Assembly: GCF_964204645.1 (NCBI RefSeq)
Contig: NC_134032.1
Span: forward strand, 994,501-1,058,500
DNA length: 64,000 nt
Source: Tubulanus polymorphus
Taxonomy: Eukaryota > Nemertea > Palaeonemertea > Tubulaniformes > Tubulanidae
Direction: 5' to 3'
Part shown: positions 34,520-46,014 of the stretch, piece after piece
Position numbering within the stretch: the stretch's first letter is position 1
How the letters are laid out: the number at the start of each line of letters is the position of its first letter
Position numbers and translations under genes: made by a program
The notes under the pieces: generated by a model
Told to the model about the DNA's origin: nothing
Database searches by the model: none
Seen by the model: only the letters and a program-made list of their open reading frames with translations

Positions 34520-36110
34520 TGGAAAGTTTTGAATTTTTTAGATATTTGCCGTGTTTATCTTTTCACCCTCTGCCGGCTCTATAATGGCGAGACTATGAGT
34601 GTTTTAGTGGACAGCAGTCGGTCCTTCGTTTGAGGATGGATAGGTGTTGTATGTTTGTGCGTTTTCGTCCACGTTTCAACTTTGTCGTTCGCCTCCCCAT
34701 TCGTTCCCATTGTTTGATTTTGTAACATTTCTTCCGCGTTGTTTTCCGCCAGCATGTAATCGTTTCTTGAAGAATATATGCGCAGAAGTACCTACATTTT
34801 AGAAAAGAGTTGGAAAGGGGTTGCGGGTCTGTTGAACCCCCAGTCGAATCAGTAATTGACACATCAAATGGACTGGTTACTAGATACGGGTTGAGACATG
34901 GATAACAGCGCCATCTTACATTTCTTTCTTTACAATGAAATGAATACAACACTTTTATACCGTTCACACTTTGCAGTAGTCCCCGAGGCAGCGTAATACT
35001 GGCCCCTTAGAAAACAAAACGGAAACGGGTAAATGAAACGAAAACAATCTAGATTCAACACTTTACAACATGAATGAATTAGAAAAGGGAGTTCTTGTCC
35101 CCCCTATCCGCCAGGACACATCACATTCCACATTTCAACCGCCAATTTCGAATACTTCTGTATCTGTGTTGAAGAGTTGTGCCGACTGTTTTCGTGCCGC
35201 TCAAAAACCAACGGACGAAAAACCATTCATCAAATCCAAACCCGCGCAATCTTAACAACTATCGCGGGAAAATAACCGGACGTCGTATTCCGTTCGGATT
35301 TGACCGTAGTGCGACGCGAGAGAAAGCGAGGCTACCAGCGAGAGAAATCCTGTCACGCGACAACCACCGGAAGTGTTAACGGGTGATATCGATGCCGTTA
35401 ATTAACGCCGGTTACAATATTGTGACGCGGTGTGGGGAGGGAGGAAACCATTTCCATAACTCACTCGTAAAAACCTGTAATTCCATATCCGGCTGGGGGG
35501 CTATTCACACCCAACCACGTGACGTCCGATATTCTGCGATGATCCGCCGAAAAATCATTACTTTTTCTCTTGAATTCTCTCGAAACGATTTTAAACACTC
35601 GCGCCGAGGACTGCGGCACACTAGTCATCAGACTTCCGTCGCTGGACACTCGTCACTGGACTAGTCATCAGTCTATCTTGGTTATAACAGCTGTTTACAC
35701 TATAAGAGGTAAGCTGAAATTTGAATCACGAAATTGTGGAAGATGCGCTTTTTAGAATATCGGCTCCTAATCTACGGTATTAATTCTTTCCCTAGAAATA
35801 TCGGGGAAACTCATATATTCAAACTTCATAGTTCATTGTGGTATTTTGTAAGATAAATTATTATATTAAACTATGTTCTATGAAGATAAAATCAATCAAT
35901 CAAACTCTCTTAAACGTTGTCTAAAATCCACATGAACATATGAAGTGTATTTTTGTCTTTCCCTATTTATCTAACATCCCGATGTTATACCGAATCTAAT
36001 TCGAGCTTTTATATATTTTTGACTAATTACGGCACCGCTGACAGAATCTGTCTCGCGGATAGTTTCGGGTTCTCGTCGAAGATTTTCACGTCATGTTTTT
36101 CTATGATATT
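34520..36110. other. No gene recognised; 5' flank of the GPCR cluster
   Basis: Open frames of 60-124 codons have no motif. The last 400 bp are the native 5' flank of GPCR copy 1; TTTCTAG|GATTTTG at 36115 could be a 5' UTR splice acceptor. Confidence 0.4.
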
Positions 36111-36175
36111 TCTAGGATTTTGTAACGCGTGTCATTAACCCTTGTAACGATTGATACGTTACTATACACGACGAT

Positions 36176-37174
36176 ATGAATACAACGGATTCGTCCAGTG
36201 AGTCGGATGCCTGTACACGATTACTCGAACCTTTAAGAGAAGCGGGCGACATTACTCGAGTTATGCGATGGTATTTAGCGTTCGTTTTCCCCGCTGTCGG
36301 CTTCGTGAATTTCGCTATCGTATTTCTGGGCACGTTCAAACGCTCGACGTCTAGTACCGGACATTTTTACATGTTGGTGCTCGGTGTGGCCGATCTCTAC
36401 GCGACCGTATCGATCGAGACCCAATATCTGATGAACTACTACATATACCCGTTCAACGATGTCGAATGCATTTTGAAACAGTTCCACAAGATCGCACCCA
36501 GTCAGATCGCTATATGGTTTCTGGTACTGATGACTATAGATCGCGCTATAGCTGTGTCTAAACCCCTACAAGCAGTGTCTATTTGTACGATTAAACGCGC
36601 CCGGAGAATGTTATTCGTCGCTGCGGTTTTATTGACGGCCCAGAATCTCGCCTGGTGTTCGCAGTTTAAGCCGATTACCTATGTAATCTGGACAAACTGT
36701 CAAGTAGTAAACAAAGATGTACTTTTCGCTTATTATGCAACGACCAATACTATATCTCTGTATATACCGTTTATCATCATCTCGGCAGCTAATTGGGTAA
36801 TCATTTCATCAGTTCGAAAATCAGCTAAACTGCCCGTCGCCCAGGAGACCGCATCCACCAAAAAACAAGGAGCTTCGACTAAGATCACAACTTTAGTCGT
36901 CACAACGGCGTTAGCGTTTTTGTTTTTCACGTTGCCGATGTGTTTGTTGGATACGTTAGTGCTGGAGAAAGGCTCGTTGGAGGAAACCAGTGTTTATTAT
37001 TTCAATAATTGTAGCGGGTCGATCGCGTACGCTTGGTTCGTCATTTACGGTCACGTGGGCGCAACTCTCCTATACAAGGCGAATCACGTGTTGAATGGTT
37101 TTATATATCTGGCCAGTAGCGCGCAGTATAGAAAAGATGTCCGAAACAATATCTGTAACACGCCGAAACAATAA
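36176..37174 (+). CDS. Rhodopsin-like GPCR, tandem copy 1 (intronless)
   Basis: A 332-aa single-exon receptor. Seven membrane segments: TM1 ~33-55, TM2 ~62-84, TM3 ~98-122, TM4 ~143-163, TM5 ~182-210, TM6 ~236-258, TM7 ~283-312. C98 and C175 can form the TM3-ECL2 disulfide. DRA (122-124) stands in for DRY, FTLP (251-254) marks TM6, and NGFIY (307-311) stands in for NPxxY. The N-terminus has an N-T-T glycosylation site at N2. This is a class A architecture of the kind seen in large invertebrate peptide/orphan receptor families; ligand unknown. The 5' flank (AT-rich, native) differs from that of copies 2 and 3. AATAAA signals follow within 110 bp of the stop. Confidence 0.9.
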   Translation: MNTTDSSSESDACTRLLEPLREAGDITRVMRWYLAFVFPAVGFVNFAIVFLGTFKRSTSSTGHFYMLVLGVADLYATVSIETQYLMNYYIYPFNDVECILKQFHKIAPSQIAIWFLVLMTIDRAIAVSKPLQAVSICTIKRARRMLFVAAVLLTAQNLAWCSQFKPITYVIWTNCQVVNKDVLFAYYATTNTISLYIPFIIISAANWVIISSVRKSAKLPVAQETASTKKQGASTKITTLVVTTALAFLFFTLPMCLLDTLVLEKGSLEETSVYYFNNCSGSIAYAWFVIYGHVGATLLYKANHVLNGFIYLASSAQYRKDVRNNICNTPKQ

Positions 37175-37659
37175 TCAACTCGTCGCATTCGACTGTAATT
37201 TTAGTCGTTGGAGGGCGCTGTTAGTCGGGTCAGTCGGGCGTAAATAAAGCGCCCCCTATAGGCGAGTTCTTTAGACAAATAAATCAATTTTAATCTTCAT
37301 CCGATAAATGATTCTTAATTATTTGTAATTTTTCTACTCATTGAAGTCAACATTCAGTAAAACGTTTCCCTATGGTGGTATAATGATAGGGGCCCCTGGG
37401 GGCACGTAGCCGAGTCGAGGATCTTTCTTATAAACCCATTAACCCCGGTAGATGAATAGAGACACTGTTACTTTATAACCATCGCACGGATGATACAAAC
37501 TTCAAAATCCGCCACTGGCATGTAGGGGTTCGCGTGTTTGATATCTGTTATGTTTAAAGCATAGCGGTTTTATTGCTGCTCTATGGTTGGGTAACGATTC
37601 GGGTTGGGCTTAGGACAATTTGAATTTTGCGTTTTTGCTTTAGACACAAGTTCAAGTGA

Positions 37660-38700
37660 CGCACGATTTCCTTAAAAGTTAATTGTTCGCAGAGGTCACT
37701 CCTGATTCTTTCTATGGCACAATTACATTGTTTTTCACAGCTCAATACAAGTCGTTTCTAAATTCTTAACGGGGGTTGCTTCATGTGGTCATTTCCATAT
37801 ATTCCGAAAAAATCATGTTTTTCAGTCGACAATTTGCACATTTGAAAACTACTTTCGGCTGAAAGTTGTTGCTGTTGTAGTTAGCGTCATGCTTGTCCAT
37901 TCATTCATCCTTTGAAGAGTCCTTCGAGCTGGACCAAAATCCACAGCAACTGAACGAATGCTTTACTTCTCGTCGATAGCCTAATAATCCAAAACAGTCG
38001 AAGGGAGAGTTGGGACACCATGCGGGGAGGTTGGGCAATGGACCATCTAGTCCACCCTTGAGTTTGCCAACACTCACAAAACCCGTCGCTTTTATCAATT
38101 CCAAAAATGTCTCACATTCTTTCACCAGAAGCATTTCAAAAAGGCTTTGATGAAAAAGACGACTTTTACATCATTCTTACTAGAACAAGTGGCGATATTT
38201 TACAATTTTCCATTTTGGGAATTTGAACTCAGTTTTTACTTTCTTCTGGACCTTATACTATCTTATCTCAACTCTCTTCGTGGCCAAACTCTCCCAAGCC
38301 TCCTCTATGCCGAACTTAGTTCAACATATTATTTTAGTGAAATAAAGGTCAGATTCTAAATCCATAAATCCAGTCTCACATTTACGTAACCAGTAATATA
38401 ATCACTACATATGATTTGATATAAAATAATATGACAAAGATATAGATAATATTTTTTCGCCACATTGTGTGACAAATTGACTCTAACTCGCCACGGACGG
38501 CAGTGGTTGGTTACGGCTGAATTAGATAATCATCACAGGACAGAAGCTTAAGAAAGCTAGAGCGGCAACATCCCTCGGGGAAGATGCGTCTATCTGCATA
38601 ATCTCGCTAACATTTGCGGCAATATTTGAGATCGTTGAAGATGAACGGGACAGCCGGTCCCATTGGACGACCGTACAGTTCTTACACGGTTTTAGGATTT
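37660..38700 (+). repeat. Captured 5' flank of the 60.7-kb GPCR, in tandem unit 1-2
   Basis: About 37685-38696 matches 59538-60734 (GTCACTCCTGATTCTTTCTA, CCAAAATCCACAGCAACTGA, TCGCCACGGACGGCAGTGG, GGACAGCCGGTCCCATTGG) at roughly 90%, apart from a ~230-bp insertion at about 59778-60003 in the latter. It ends with ATG plus 16-17 codons of that gene (MNGTAGPIGRPYSSYTV), joined to GATTTTGTAACG of the copy 1 flank. The 77-codon minus-strand frame at 37901-38134 lies in it; its coding status is doubtful because the 60-kb version is interrupted. Confidence 0.9.
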
Positions 38701-38746
38701 TGTAACGCGTGTCGTTAACCCTTGTAACAATGTTCTACACGACGAT

Positions 38747-39745
38747 ATGAATACAACGGATTTGTCCAGTAGGTCGGATGCCTGTACACAATTACTCGAA
38801 CCTTTAAGAGAAGCGGGCGACATTACTCGAGTTATGCGATGGTGTTCAGCGTTCGTTTTCCCCGCTGTCGGCTTCGTTTATTTCGCTATCGTATTTCTGG
38901 GCACGTTCAAACGCTCGACGTCTAGTACCGGACATTTTTACATGTTGGTGCTCGGTGTGGCCGATCTCTACGCGACCGTATCGATCGAGACCCAATATCT
39001 GATGAACTACTACATATACCCTTTCAACGATGTCGAATGCATTTTGAAACAGTTCCACAAGATCGCGCCCAGTCAGATCGCTATATGGTTTCTGGTACTG
39101 ATGACTATAGATCGCGCTATAGCTGTGTCTAAACCCCTGCAAGCAGTGTCTATTTGTACGATTAAACGCGCCCGGAGAATGTTATTCGTCGCTGCGGTTT
39201 TATTGACGGCCCAGAATCTAGCCTGGTGTTCGCAGTTTAAGCCGATTACCTATGTAATCTGGACAAACTGTCAAGTAGTAAACAAAGATGTACTTTTCGC
39301 TTATTATGCGACTACCAATACTATATCTCTGTATATACCGTTTATCATCATCTCGGCAGCTAATTGGGTAATCATTTCATCAGTTCGAAAATCAGCTAAA
39401 CTGCCCGTCGCCCAGGAGACCGCATCCACCAAAAAACAAGGAGCTTCGACTAAGATCACAACTTTAGTCGTCACAACGGCGTTAGCGTTTTTGTTTTTCA
39501 CGTTGCCGATGTGTTTGTTGGATACGTTAGTGCTGGAGAAAGGCTCGTTGGAGGAAACCAGTGTTTATTATTTCAATAATTGTAGCGGGTCGATCGCGTA
39601 CGCTTGGTTCGTCATTTACGGTCACGTGGGCGCAACTCTCCTATACAAGGCGAATCACGTGTTGAATGGTTTCATATATCTGGCCAGTAGCGCGCAGTAT
39701 AGAAAAGATGTCCGAAACAATATCTGTAACACGCCGAAACAATAA
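38747..39745 (+). CDS. Rhodopsin-like GPCR, tandem copy 2 (intronless)
   Basis: 332 aa. It differs from copy 1 at residues 6, 9, 15, 33, 34 and 45 and is identical for the remaining 287 residues, although several silent changes occur there. The transmembrane pattern and motifs are as in copy 1. The upstream region is foreign: about 1 kb matching the 5' flank and first codons of the GPCR at 60678, so transcription may be driven by that promoter. Two upstream ORFs precede the start: 38641-38718 (captured start codon) and 38730-38750, whose TGA overlaps the receptor ATG. Confidence 0.9.
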   Translation: MNTTDLSSRSDACTQLLEPLREAGDITRVMRWCSAFVFPAVGFVYFAIVFLGTFKRSTSSTGHFYMLVLGVADLYATVSIETQYLMNYYIYPFNDVECILKQFHKIAPSQIAIWFLVLMTIDRAIAVSKPLQAVSICTIKRARRMLFVAAVLLTAQNLAWCSQFKPITYVIWTNCQVVNKDVLFAYYATTNTISLYIPFIIISAANWVIISSVRKSAKLPVAQETASTKKQGASTKITTLVVTTALAFLFFTLPMCLLDTLVLEKGSLEETSVYYFNNCSGSIAYAWFVIYGHVGATLLYKANHVLNGFIYLASSAQYRKDVRNNICNTPKQ

Positions 39746-40229
39746 TCAACTCGTCGCATTCGACTGTAATTTTAGTCGTTAGAGGGCGCTGTTAGTCGGG
39801 TCAGTCGGGCGTAAATAAAGCGCCCCCTATAGGCGAGTTCTTTAGACAAATAAATCAATTTTAATCTTCATCCGATAAATGATTCTTAATTATTTGTAAT
39901 TTTTCTACTCATTGAAGTCAACATTCTGTAAAACGTTTTCCTATGGTGGTATAATGATAGGGGCCCCTGGGGGCACGTAGCCGAGTCGAGGATCTTTCTT
40001 ATAAACCCATTAACCCCGGTAGATGAATAGAGACACTGTTACTTTATAACCATCGCACGGATGATACAAACTTCAAAATCCGCCACTGGCATGTAGGGGC
40101 TCGCGTGTTTGATATCTGTTATGTTTAAAGCATAGCGGTTTAATTGCTGTTCTATGGTTGGGTAACGATTCGGGTTGGGCTTAGGACAATTTGAATTTTG
40201 CGTTTTTGCTTTAGACACAAGTTCAAGTG

Positions 40230-41275
40230 ACGCACGATTTCCTTAAAAGTTAATTGTTCGCAGAGGTCACTCCTGATTCTTTCTATGGCACAATTACATT
40301 GTTTTTCAAAGCTCAATACAAGTCGTTTCTAAATTCTTAACGGGGGTTGCTTCATGTGGTCATTTCCATATATTCCGAAAAAATCATGTTTTTCAGTCGA
40401 CAATTTGCACATTTGAAAACTACTTTCGGCTGAAAGTTGTTGCTGTTGTAGTTAGCGTCATGCTTGTCCATTCATTCATCCTTTGAAGAGTCCTTCGAGC
40501 TGGACCAAAATCCACAGCAACTGAACGAATGCTTTACTTCTCGTCGATAGCCTAATAATCCAAAACAGTCGAAGGGAGAGTTGGGACACCATGCGGGGAG
40601 GTTGGGCAATGGACCATCTAGTCCACCCTTGAGTTTGCCAACACTCACAAAACCCGTCGCTTTTATCAATTCCAAAAATGTCTCACATTCTTTCACCAGA
40701 AGCATTTCAAAAAGGCTTTGATGAAAAAGACGACTTTTACATCATTCTTACTAGAACAAGTGGCGATATTTTACAATTTTCCATTTTGGGAATTTGAACT
40801 CAGTTTTTACTTTCTTCTGGATGGACCTTATACTATCTTATCTCAACTCTCTTCGTGGCCAAACTCTCCCAAGCCTCCTCTATGCCGAACTTAGTTCAAC
40901 ATATTATTTTAGTGAAATAAAGGTCAGATTCTAAATCCATAAATCCAGTTTCACATTTACGTAACCAGTAATATAATCACTACATATGATTTGATATAAA
41001 ATAATATGACAAAGATATAGATAATATTTTTTCGCCACATTGTGTGACAAATTGACTCTAACTCGCCACGGACGGCAGTGGTTGGTTACGGCTGAATTAG
41101 ATAATCATTACAGGACAGAAGCTTAAGAAAGCTAGAGCGGCAACATCCCTCGGGGAAGATGCGTCTATCTGCATAATCGCGGTAACATTTGCGGCAATAT
41201 TCGAGATCGTTGAAGATGAACGGGACAGCCGGTCCCATTGGACGACCGTACAGTTCTTACACGGTTTTAGGATTT
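40230..41275 (+). repeat. Captured 5' flank of the 60.7-kb GPCR, in tandem unit 2-3
   Basis: Second copy of the same segment, about 99% identical to 37660-38700; the captured ATG is at 41216. The unit period is 2571 bp (copy 1 to 2) and 2575 bp (copy 2 to 3). Confidence 0.9.
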
Positions 41276-41321
41276 TGTAACGCGTGTCGTCAACCCTTGT
41301 AACAATGTTCTACACGACGAT

Positions 41322-42320
41322 ATGAATACAACGGATTCGTCCAGTGAGTCGGATGCCTGTACACAATTACTCGAACCTTTAAGAGAAGCGGGCGACATTA
41401 CTCGAGTTATGCGATGGTGTTCAGCGTTCGTTTTCCCCGCTGTCGGCTTCGTTTATTTCGCTATCGTATTTCTGGGCACGTTCAAACGCTCGACGTCTAG
41501 TACCGGACATTTTTACATGTTGGTGCTCGGTGTGGCCGATCTCTACGCGACCGTATCGATCGAGACCCAATATCTGATGAACTACTACATATACCCTTTC
41601 AACGATGTCGAATGCATTCTGAAACAGTTCCACAAGATCGCGCCCAGTCAGATCGCTATATGGTTTCTGGTACTGATGACTATAGATCGCGCTATAGCTG
41701 TGTCTAAACCCCTACAAGCGGTGTCTATTTGTACGATTAAACGCGCCCGGAGAATGTTATTCGTCGCTGCGGTTTTATTGACGACCCAGAATCTAGCCTG
41801 GTGTTCGCAGTTTAAGCCGATTACCTATGTAATCTGGACAAACTGTCAAGTAGTAAACAAAGATGTACTTTTCGCTTATTATGCGACTACCAATACTATA
41901 TCTCTGTATATACCGTTTATCATCATCTCGGCAGCTAATTGGGTAATCATTTCATCAGTTCGAAAATCAGCTAAACTGCCCGTCGCCCAGGAGACCGCAT
42001 CCACCAAAAAACAAGGAGCTTCGACTAAGATCACAACTTTAGTCGTCACAACGGCGTTAGCGTTTTTGTTTTTCACGTTGCCGATGTGTTTGTTGGATAC
42101 GTTAGTTCTGGAGAAAGGCTCGTTGGAGGAAACCAGTGTTTATTATTTCAATAATTGTAGCGGGTCGATCGCGTACGCTTGGTTCGTCATTTACGGTCAC
42201 GTGGGCGCAACTCTCCTATACAAGGCGAATCACGTGTTGAATGGTTTCATATATCTGGCCAGTAGCGCGCAGTATAGAAAAGATGTCCGAAACAATATCT
42301 GTAACACGTCGAAACAATAA
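41322..42320 (+). CDS. Rhodopsin-like GPCR, tandem copy 3 (intronless)
   Basis: 332 aa, closest to copy 2. It has S6 and E9 like copy 1, Q15, C33, S34 and Y45 like copy 2, and private changes A155T and P330S. The foreign 5' segment is as in copy 2, with the captured upstream ORF running 41216-41302 because the TAA stop seen in copy 2 is CAA here. Downstream of about 42790 the sequence leaves the repeat unit and becomes unique, so this copy keeps the original 3' flank. Confidence 0.9.
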   Translation: MNTTDSSSESDACTQLLEPLREAGDITRVMRWCSAFVFPAVGFVYFAIVFLGTFKRSTSSTGHFYMLVLGVADLYATVSIETQYLMNYYIYPFNDVECILKQFHKIAPSQIAIWFLVLMTIDRAIAVSKPLQAVSICTIKRARRMLFVAAVLLTTQNLAWCSQFKPITYVIWTNCQVVNKDVLFAYYATTNTISLYIPFIIISAANWVIISSVRKSAKLPVAQETASTKKQGASTKITTLVVTTALAFLFFTLPMCLLDTLVLEKGSLEETSVYYFNNCSGSIAYAWFVIYGHVGATLLYKANHVLNGFIYLASSAQYRKDVRNNICNTSKQ

Positions 42321-42329
42321 TCAACTCAC

Positions 42330-43380
42330 CGTCGACTCTATGTAATTTTAGTCGTTAGAGGGCGCTGTTAGTCGCGTCAACCGGGTGTAAATGAAGCGCC
42401 CCCTATAGGCTGTAACTCCGGGCGAGTTCTATAGAGAAATAAATCAATTTTAATCATCATCCGATAAATGATTCTTAATTATTTGTAATTTTTCTACTCA
42501 TTGAAGTCAACATTCTGTAAAACGTTTCCCTATGGTGGTATAATGACAGGGACCCCTGGGGGCACGTAGCCGAGTCGAGGATCATTCATATAAACCCATT
42601 AATCCTGTGGATATTTTAATGAATAGAGCCACTGTTACTTACCACCGCACGGACGATACAAACTTCAAAATTCGAAACTGGCATGTAGGGGGTTCGCGTT
42701 TTGAGTTCTGTTATGTTAAAGCATATCGGTTTATTTGCTGCTCTATGGTTGGGTAACGATTCGGGTTGGGCTTGGGACAATTTGAATTTTTGTGTTTTTG
42801 GAGTAGTGCTTGGTTAGTCCCGAATCATACGTACATTATTACGAAATACTCGGAGTCACCCGTTTCTAGATCCATTCGTCTCTAGTTCAAGGTCGTTGAG
42901 CGAAACGCAATGTGAACCCGGAATTTCATTTTAATTCGACTCCTATTCATCAATTATAGCATGGTTCCTGGATGTTTGTAAGTTTTTCGAGGCGCTATTG
43001 CATCCACTTTCGTACTAGTAACGCAATTACAGTTAACTTATGACATGTCATAGATAGATGAATGAAATCTAAGTGACTAAATGAACGTGTGTTTCCATCC
43101 CGTAACTAAACAACCGCGTGACGTCAGCTGCCACCTCACCATTATTGTGTACTGGTCGCAGCCGCTGATGGCGCAGCAATACATCTGGTTAATGGTATCC
43201 ATTTGGAATGAAATTTCGCCGTGTGGAAGTCACCATTAGCCTCTATCATGACGGTGAAAATATCTCGGCAGGAAAATAACTATATGAATATTGGGCCGCT
43301 AGTGTCAGTAGTGATCTGTTGGTCGTGACATCAGATAGGATGATTTTATCATATCTGAGTTGTGTACGATGGGTTATCCT
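42330..43380. other. Native 3' flank of the GPCR trio, no gene recognised
   Basis: 42330-42790 is the shared GPCR 3' flank; beyond it the sequence is unique and non-coding. Confidence 0.5.
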
Positions 43381-43383
43381 TAT

Positions 43384-43784
43384 TACCGAGATGACGTAAT
43401 TTACCGAGATCAACCGAGATGACATGAAATATAACAAATTTATATATTCCTTATCGATTTTAACACTTGAAATCATTTTATATCAGAAATAAATATCTTC
43501 TAGAGTCATATTTTTCCGGATATTTTGTGAAAAAATTTTGACTTCAAATACGCAATCTCGGTAAGCAACAAAATTTCATTGAATTTGATTGATCGACGAT
43601 CTCATCTGGGTAAAGTTAAAAGTTATTTTTCTACAAAAATATCCGACGAAATATGTAAAATATGACGCCAGCAGGCATTTATTACCGATATAATATGATT
43701 TCAAGTGTTAAAATCGATAAGGAATAAATAAATAATGTTATATTACGTTTCATCTCGGTTGATCTCGGTAAAATACGTCATCTT
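43384..43784. mobile_element. Foldback element with ~100-bp inverted arms
   Basis: TTACCGAGATCAACCGAGAT and ATTCCTTATCGATTTTAACA on the left are mirrored by TGTTAAAATCGATAAGGAAT and ATCTCGGTTGATCTCGGTAA on the right, around an AT-rich middle of about 190 bp. No open frame. Confidence 0.8.
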
Positions 43785-44052
43785 GCACTGACCCCTCCCC
43801 CAATGCATACATAATAAAAATGTATGACCCTTATGTCTTATTTCATCCCATTTTGACGTATTTCTGGCCAGGCTTTATCGAAGTACAGTCTACCTCGGAT
43901 GTAACGTAGCAGTCGGGACCAGATAATTTATACGTTATAACCGAAATATGGTATATGTATGTTATATCCGAATGTCATCTAAAACCAAGGGATATATCCA
44001 CGCATGTCTGTGTGCGTATGAAAATACTTCAATGTGTCGAATAATCAGTTTA

Positions 44053-44273
44053 GGCTAAAAAAAATTGATACCTTGTTTCTCCGCTCTGCTGAGCTTAAAT
44101 GTTGACCCGGCCGGCCGCCTATCTACCCTACACATTACTTTTTTTAAAAATCGTGATCAATTTCACCATAACAGACCCGGCCGCTATAGAAATGAACTGT
44201 TTACAAATTTTATCATATTTTACAAAAATGACCCGGCCGCTGCGGAGAAACAAGGTATCATTTTTGTTTAGCC
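44053..44273. mobile_element. PIF/Harbinger-like MITE (TSD TTA), uninterrupted copy
   Basis: A 221-bp copy with ends GGCTAAAAAAAATTGATACC and GGTATCATTTTTGTTTAGCC and TTA on both sides. It gives the pre-insertion state for the nested insertion in the 32.8-kb copy. Confidence 0.85.
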
Positions 44274-44279
44274 TTAGTT

Positions 44280-44900
44280 GAAGTTTATTTTTTTGCTCCA
44301 CGAAATTTTACGAGTTTGCACAGAGCGCGGTTGTATTGCAAAATGTATATTCAGAGAGGAAATAAGTGGCTTAAAATTCCATTCAAGTTTCATGTTGATG
44401 TTTGCGAATGCGATCCACTTATCATGGATCTAAAATCTAATTTCTTTTTTGTTTACTCTGTTTTCAAGGAGCATTAGCCTCGCTTTTGTGTTAATGTTCT
44501 ACGAAAAAATGAGATACTAAGATAGACTAAAAGTATACTAGAAATAGCCGTTAAATAAACTACCGTTTTTTCATCGGGCTACAAATTACTGTTAGTGTAT
44601 TGTGTAGAGCTATGATAATATGCCTTTATGAAAGTGTTGTCATGCAAGCTATCAATAATTCAGACATGACACGTGTGCGCTGGTACAGAAATCGGGCTTT
44701 GCGCTGTATTTAAACATTCGTTTTTAACTGTTACATTTTTTTCTTATTTTTTAGTTTTTGCAATACGTTATATCCGAGGACGATTACGTTGCTTTGACTA
44801 ATTGGGACCAAATAGTTGATACGATATAAGTGATCTACGTTATGAAAAATATTCGAGGTTTTTTTTTTAAGGCCTAATAGAAGGAAAAATTACGATAAAA
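44280..44900. other. AT-rich DNA, no gene recognised
   Basis: Nothing supportable on either strand. Confidence 0.5.
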
Positions 44901-44906
44901 GTGAAT

Positions 44907-45115
44907 CTACGGTAAATCCAACGACGATGTTACATCCGAGTCGCCGTCATCGAAATGGCACACGGTAGTGTAACAGGCCATTTCTACACCTCGCTCAGCA
45001 TGGACTGATTTCGGACAGGGCTCCCAAACATTTCCGTTGAAACGCTCATTCGCGTTGTGGGTCATTCCATGCGTACACTTTGCTAACAAATTCGGACTGG
45101 TTAAATTACTCTAAA
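44907..45115 (-). pseudogene. Mutator-like transposase fragment
   Basis: The minus-strand frame includes KCTHGMTHNANERFNGNVWE and CPKS, then an acidic end (HFDDGDSD) and a stop. The pattern C-x-H-G-x-T-x-N-x-N-E-x-x-N ... W-x-x-C-P-K recalls a conserved block of Mutator-like transposases that I know from many animal genomes. Only about 65 codons survive, with no rest of the protein on either side. Assignment by motif recall. Confidence 0.45.
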
Positions 45116-45604
45116 TTGGAAGCAATAGTTCGACAATAGCATCAGTCCGTTTCTGTTTTTATACCCAGTTGGATCGTGATTGTATTTACACCAGGAATCT
45201 GACCCAACTGGGCAATACCGGTGCTGCGGTTTTTCATCGGCCTTCACTGCTCTTTGCATTTCATTTATTGACGAATAGTTCTCTCATGAGTGCTAACCCA
45301 TAATAGTTTTGCAAAAGGTCAATTTTTGCATCTGTTAATCGACCTTTTCCTGATAAGGGTTTTCCATGGCTGAGTTTTTTCCCCGCCATGACAGTACGCT
45401 ATTGCACTGACCCCGATTCAATGCGTACGTATGAATAAACCCTATTGTCTTATTTTATCCCTTAGGCGTCGTATTTTAGGCCAGTCTTTATGGAAGTATG
45501 TAACAGCCCTCTGAAGGTTTACATCATGCAACAGCCTATAGTTCATTAGTCGGTACTAATGTTCATCTGATAGGATGGTTCTATCTGAGTAGTGCACAAC
45601 TGAT

Positions 45605-45810
<206 letters not shown>

Positions 45811-46014
45811 ACGCATTGCACTGATTCCTCCCCTATTGCGTGTGCAATAGCACTGACCCGTGGTCACCCCTGCCCAAATGGCGATTCAATGCGTAAAGGT
45901 GTGGCATTTTAAAACTTTTATCTCCTTTTCATATGCTAATGAGAAGTTTGTAATCAACTACGCGCAGGGGCCATTTCACTATTTGGGGTGTGAGTCATTC
46001 AGTACCGGGGTTCC

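Noticed and set aside
37901-38134. 77-codon minus-strand frame repeated at 40472-40705
   Set aside because: Conserved only because the unit is duplicated; the homologous 59.6-60.1-kb sequence is interrupted, and no domain is recognisable.
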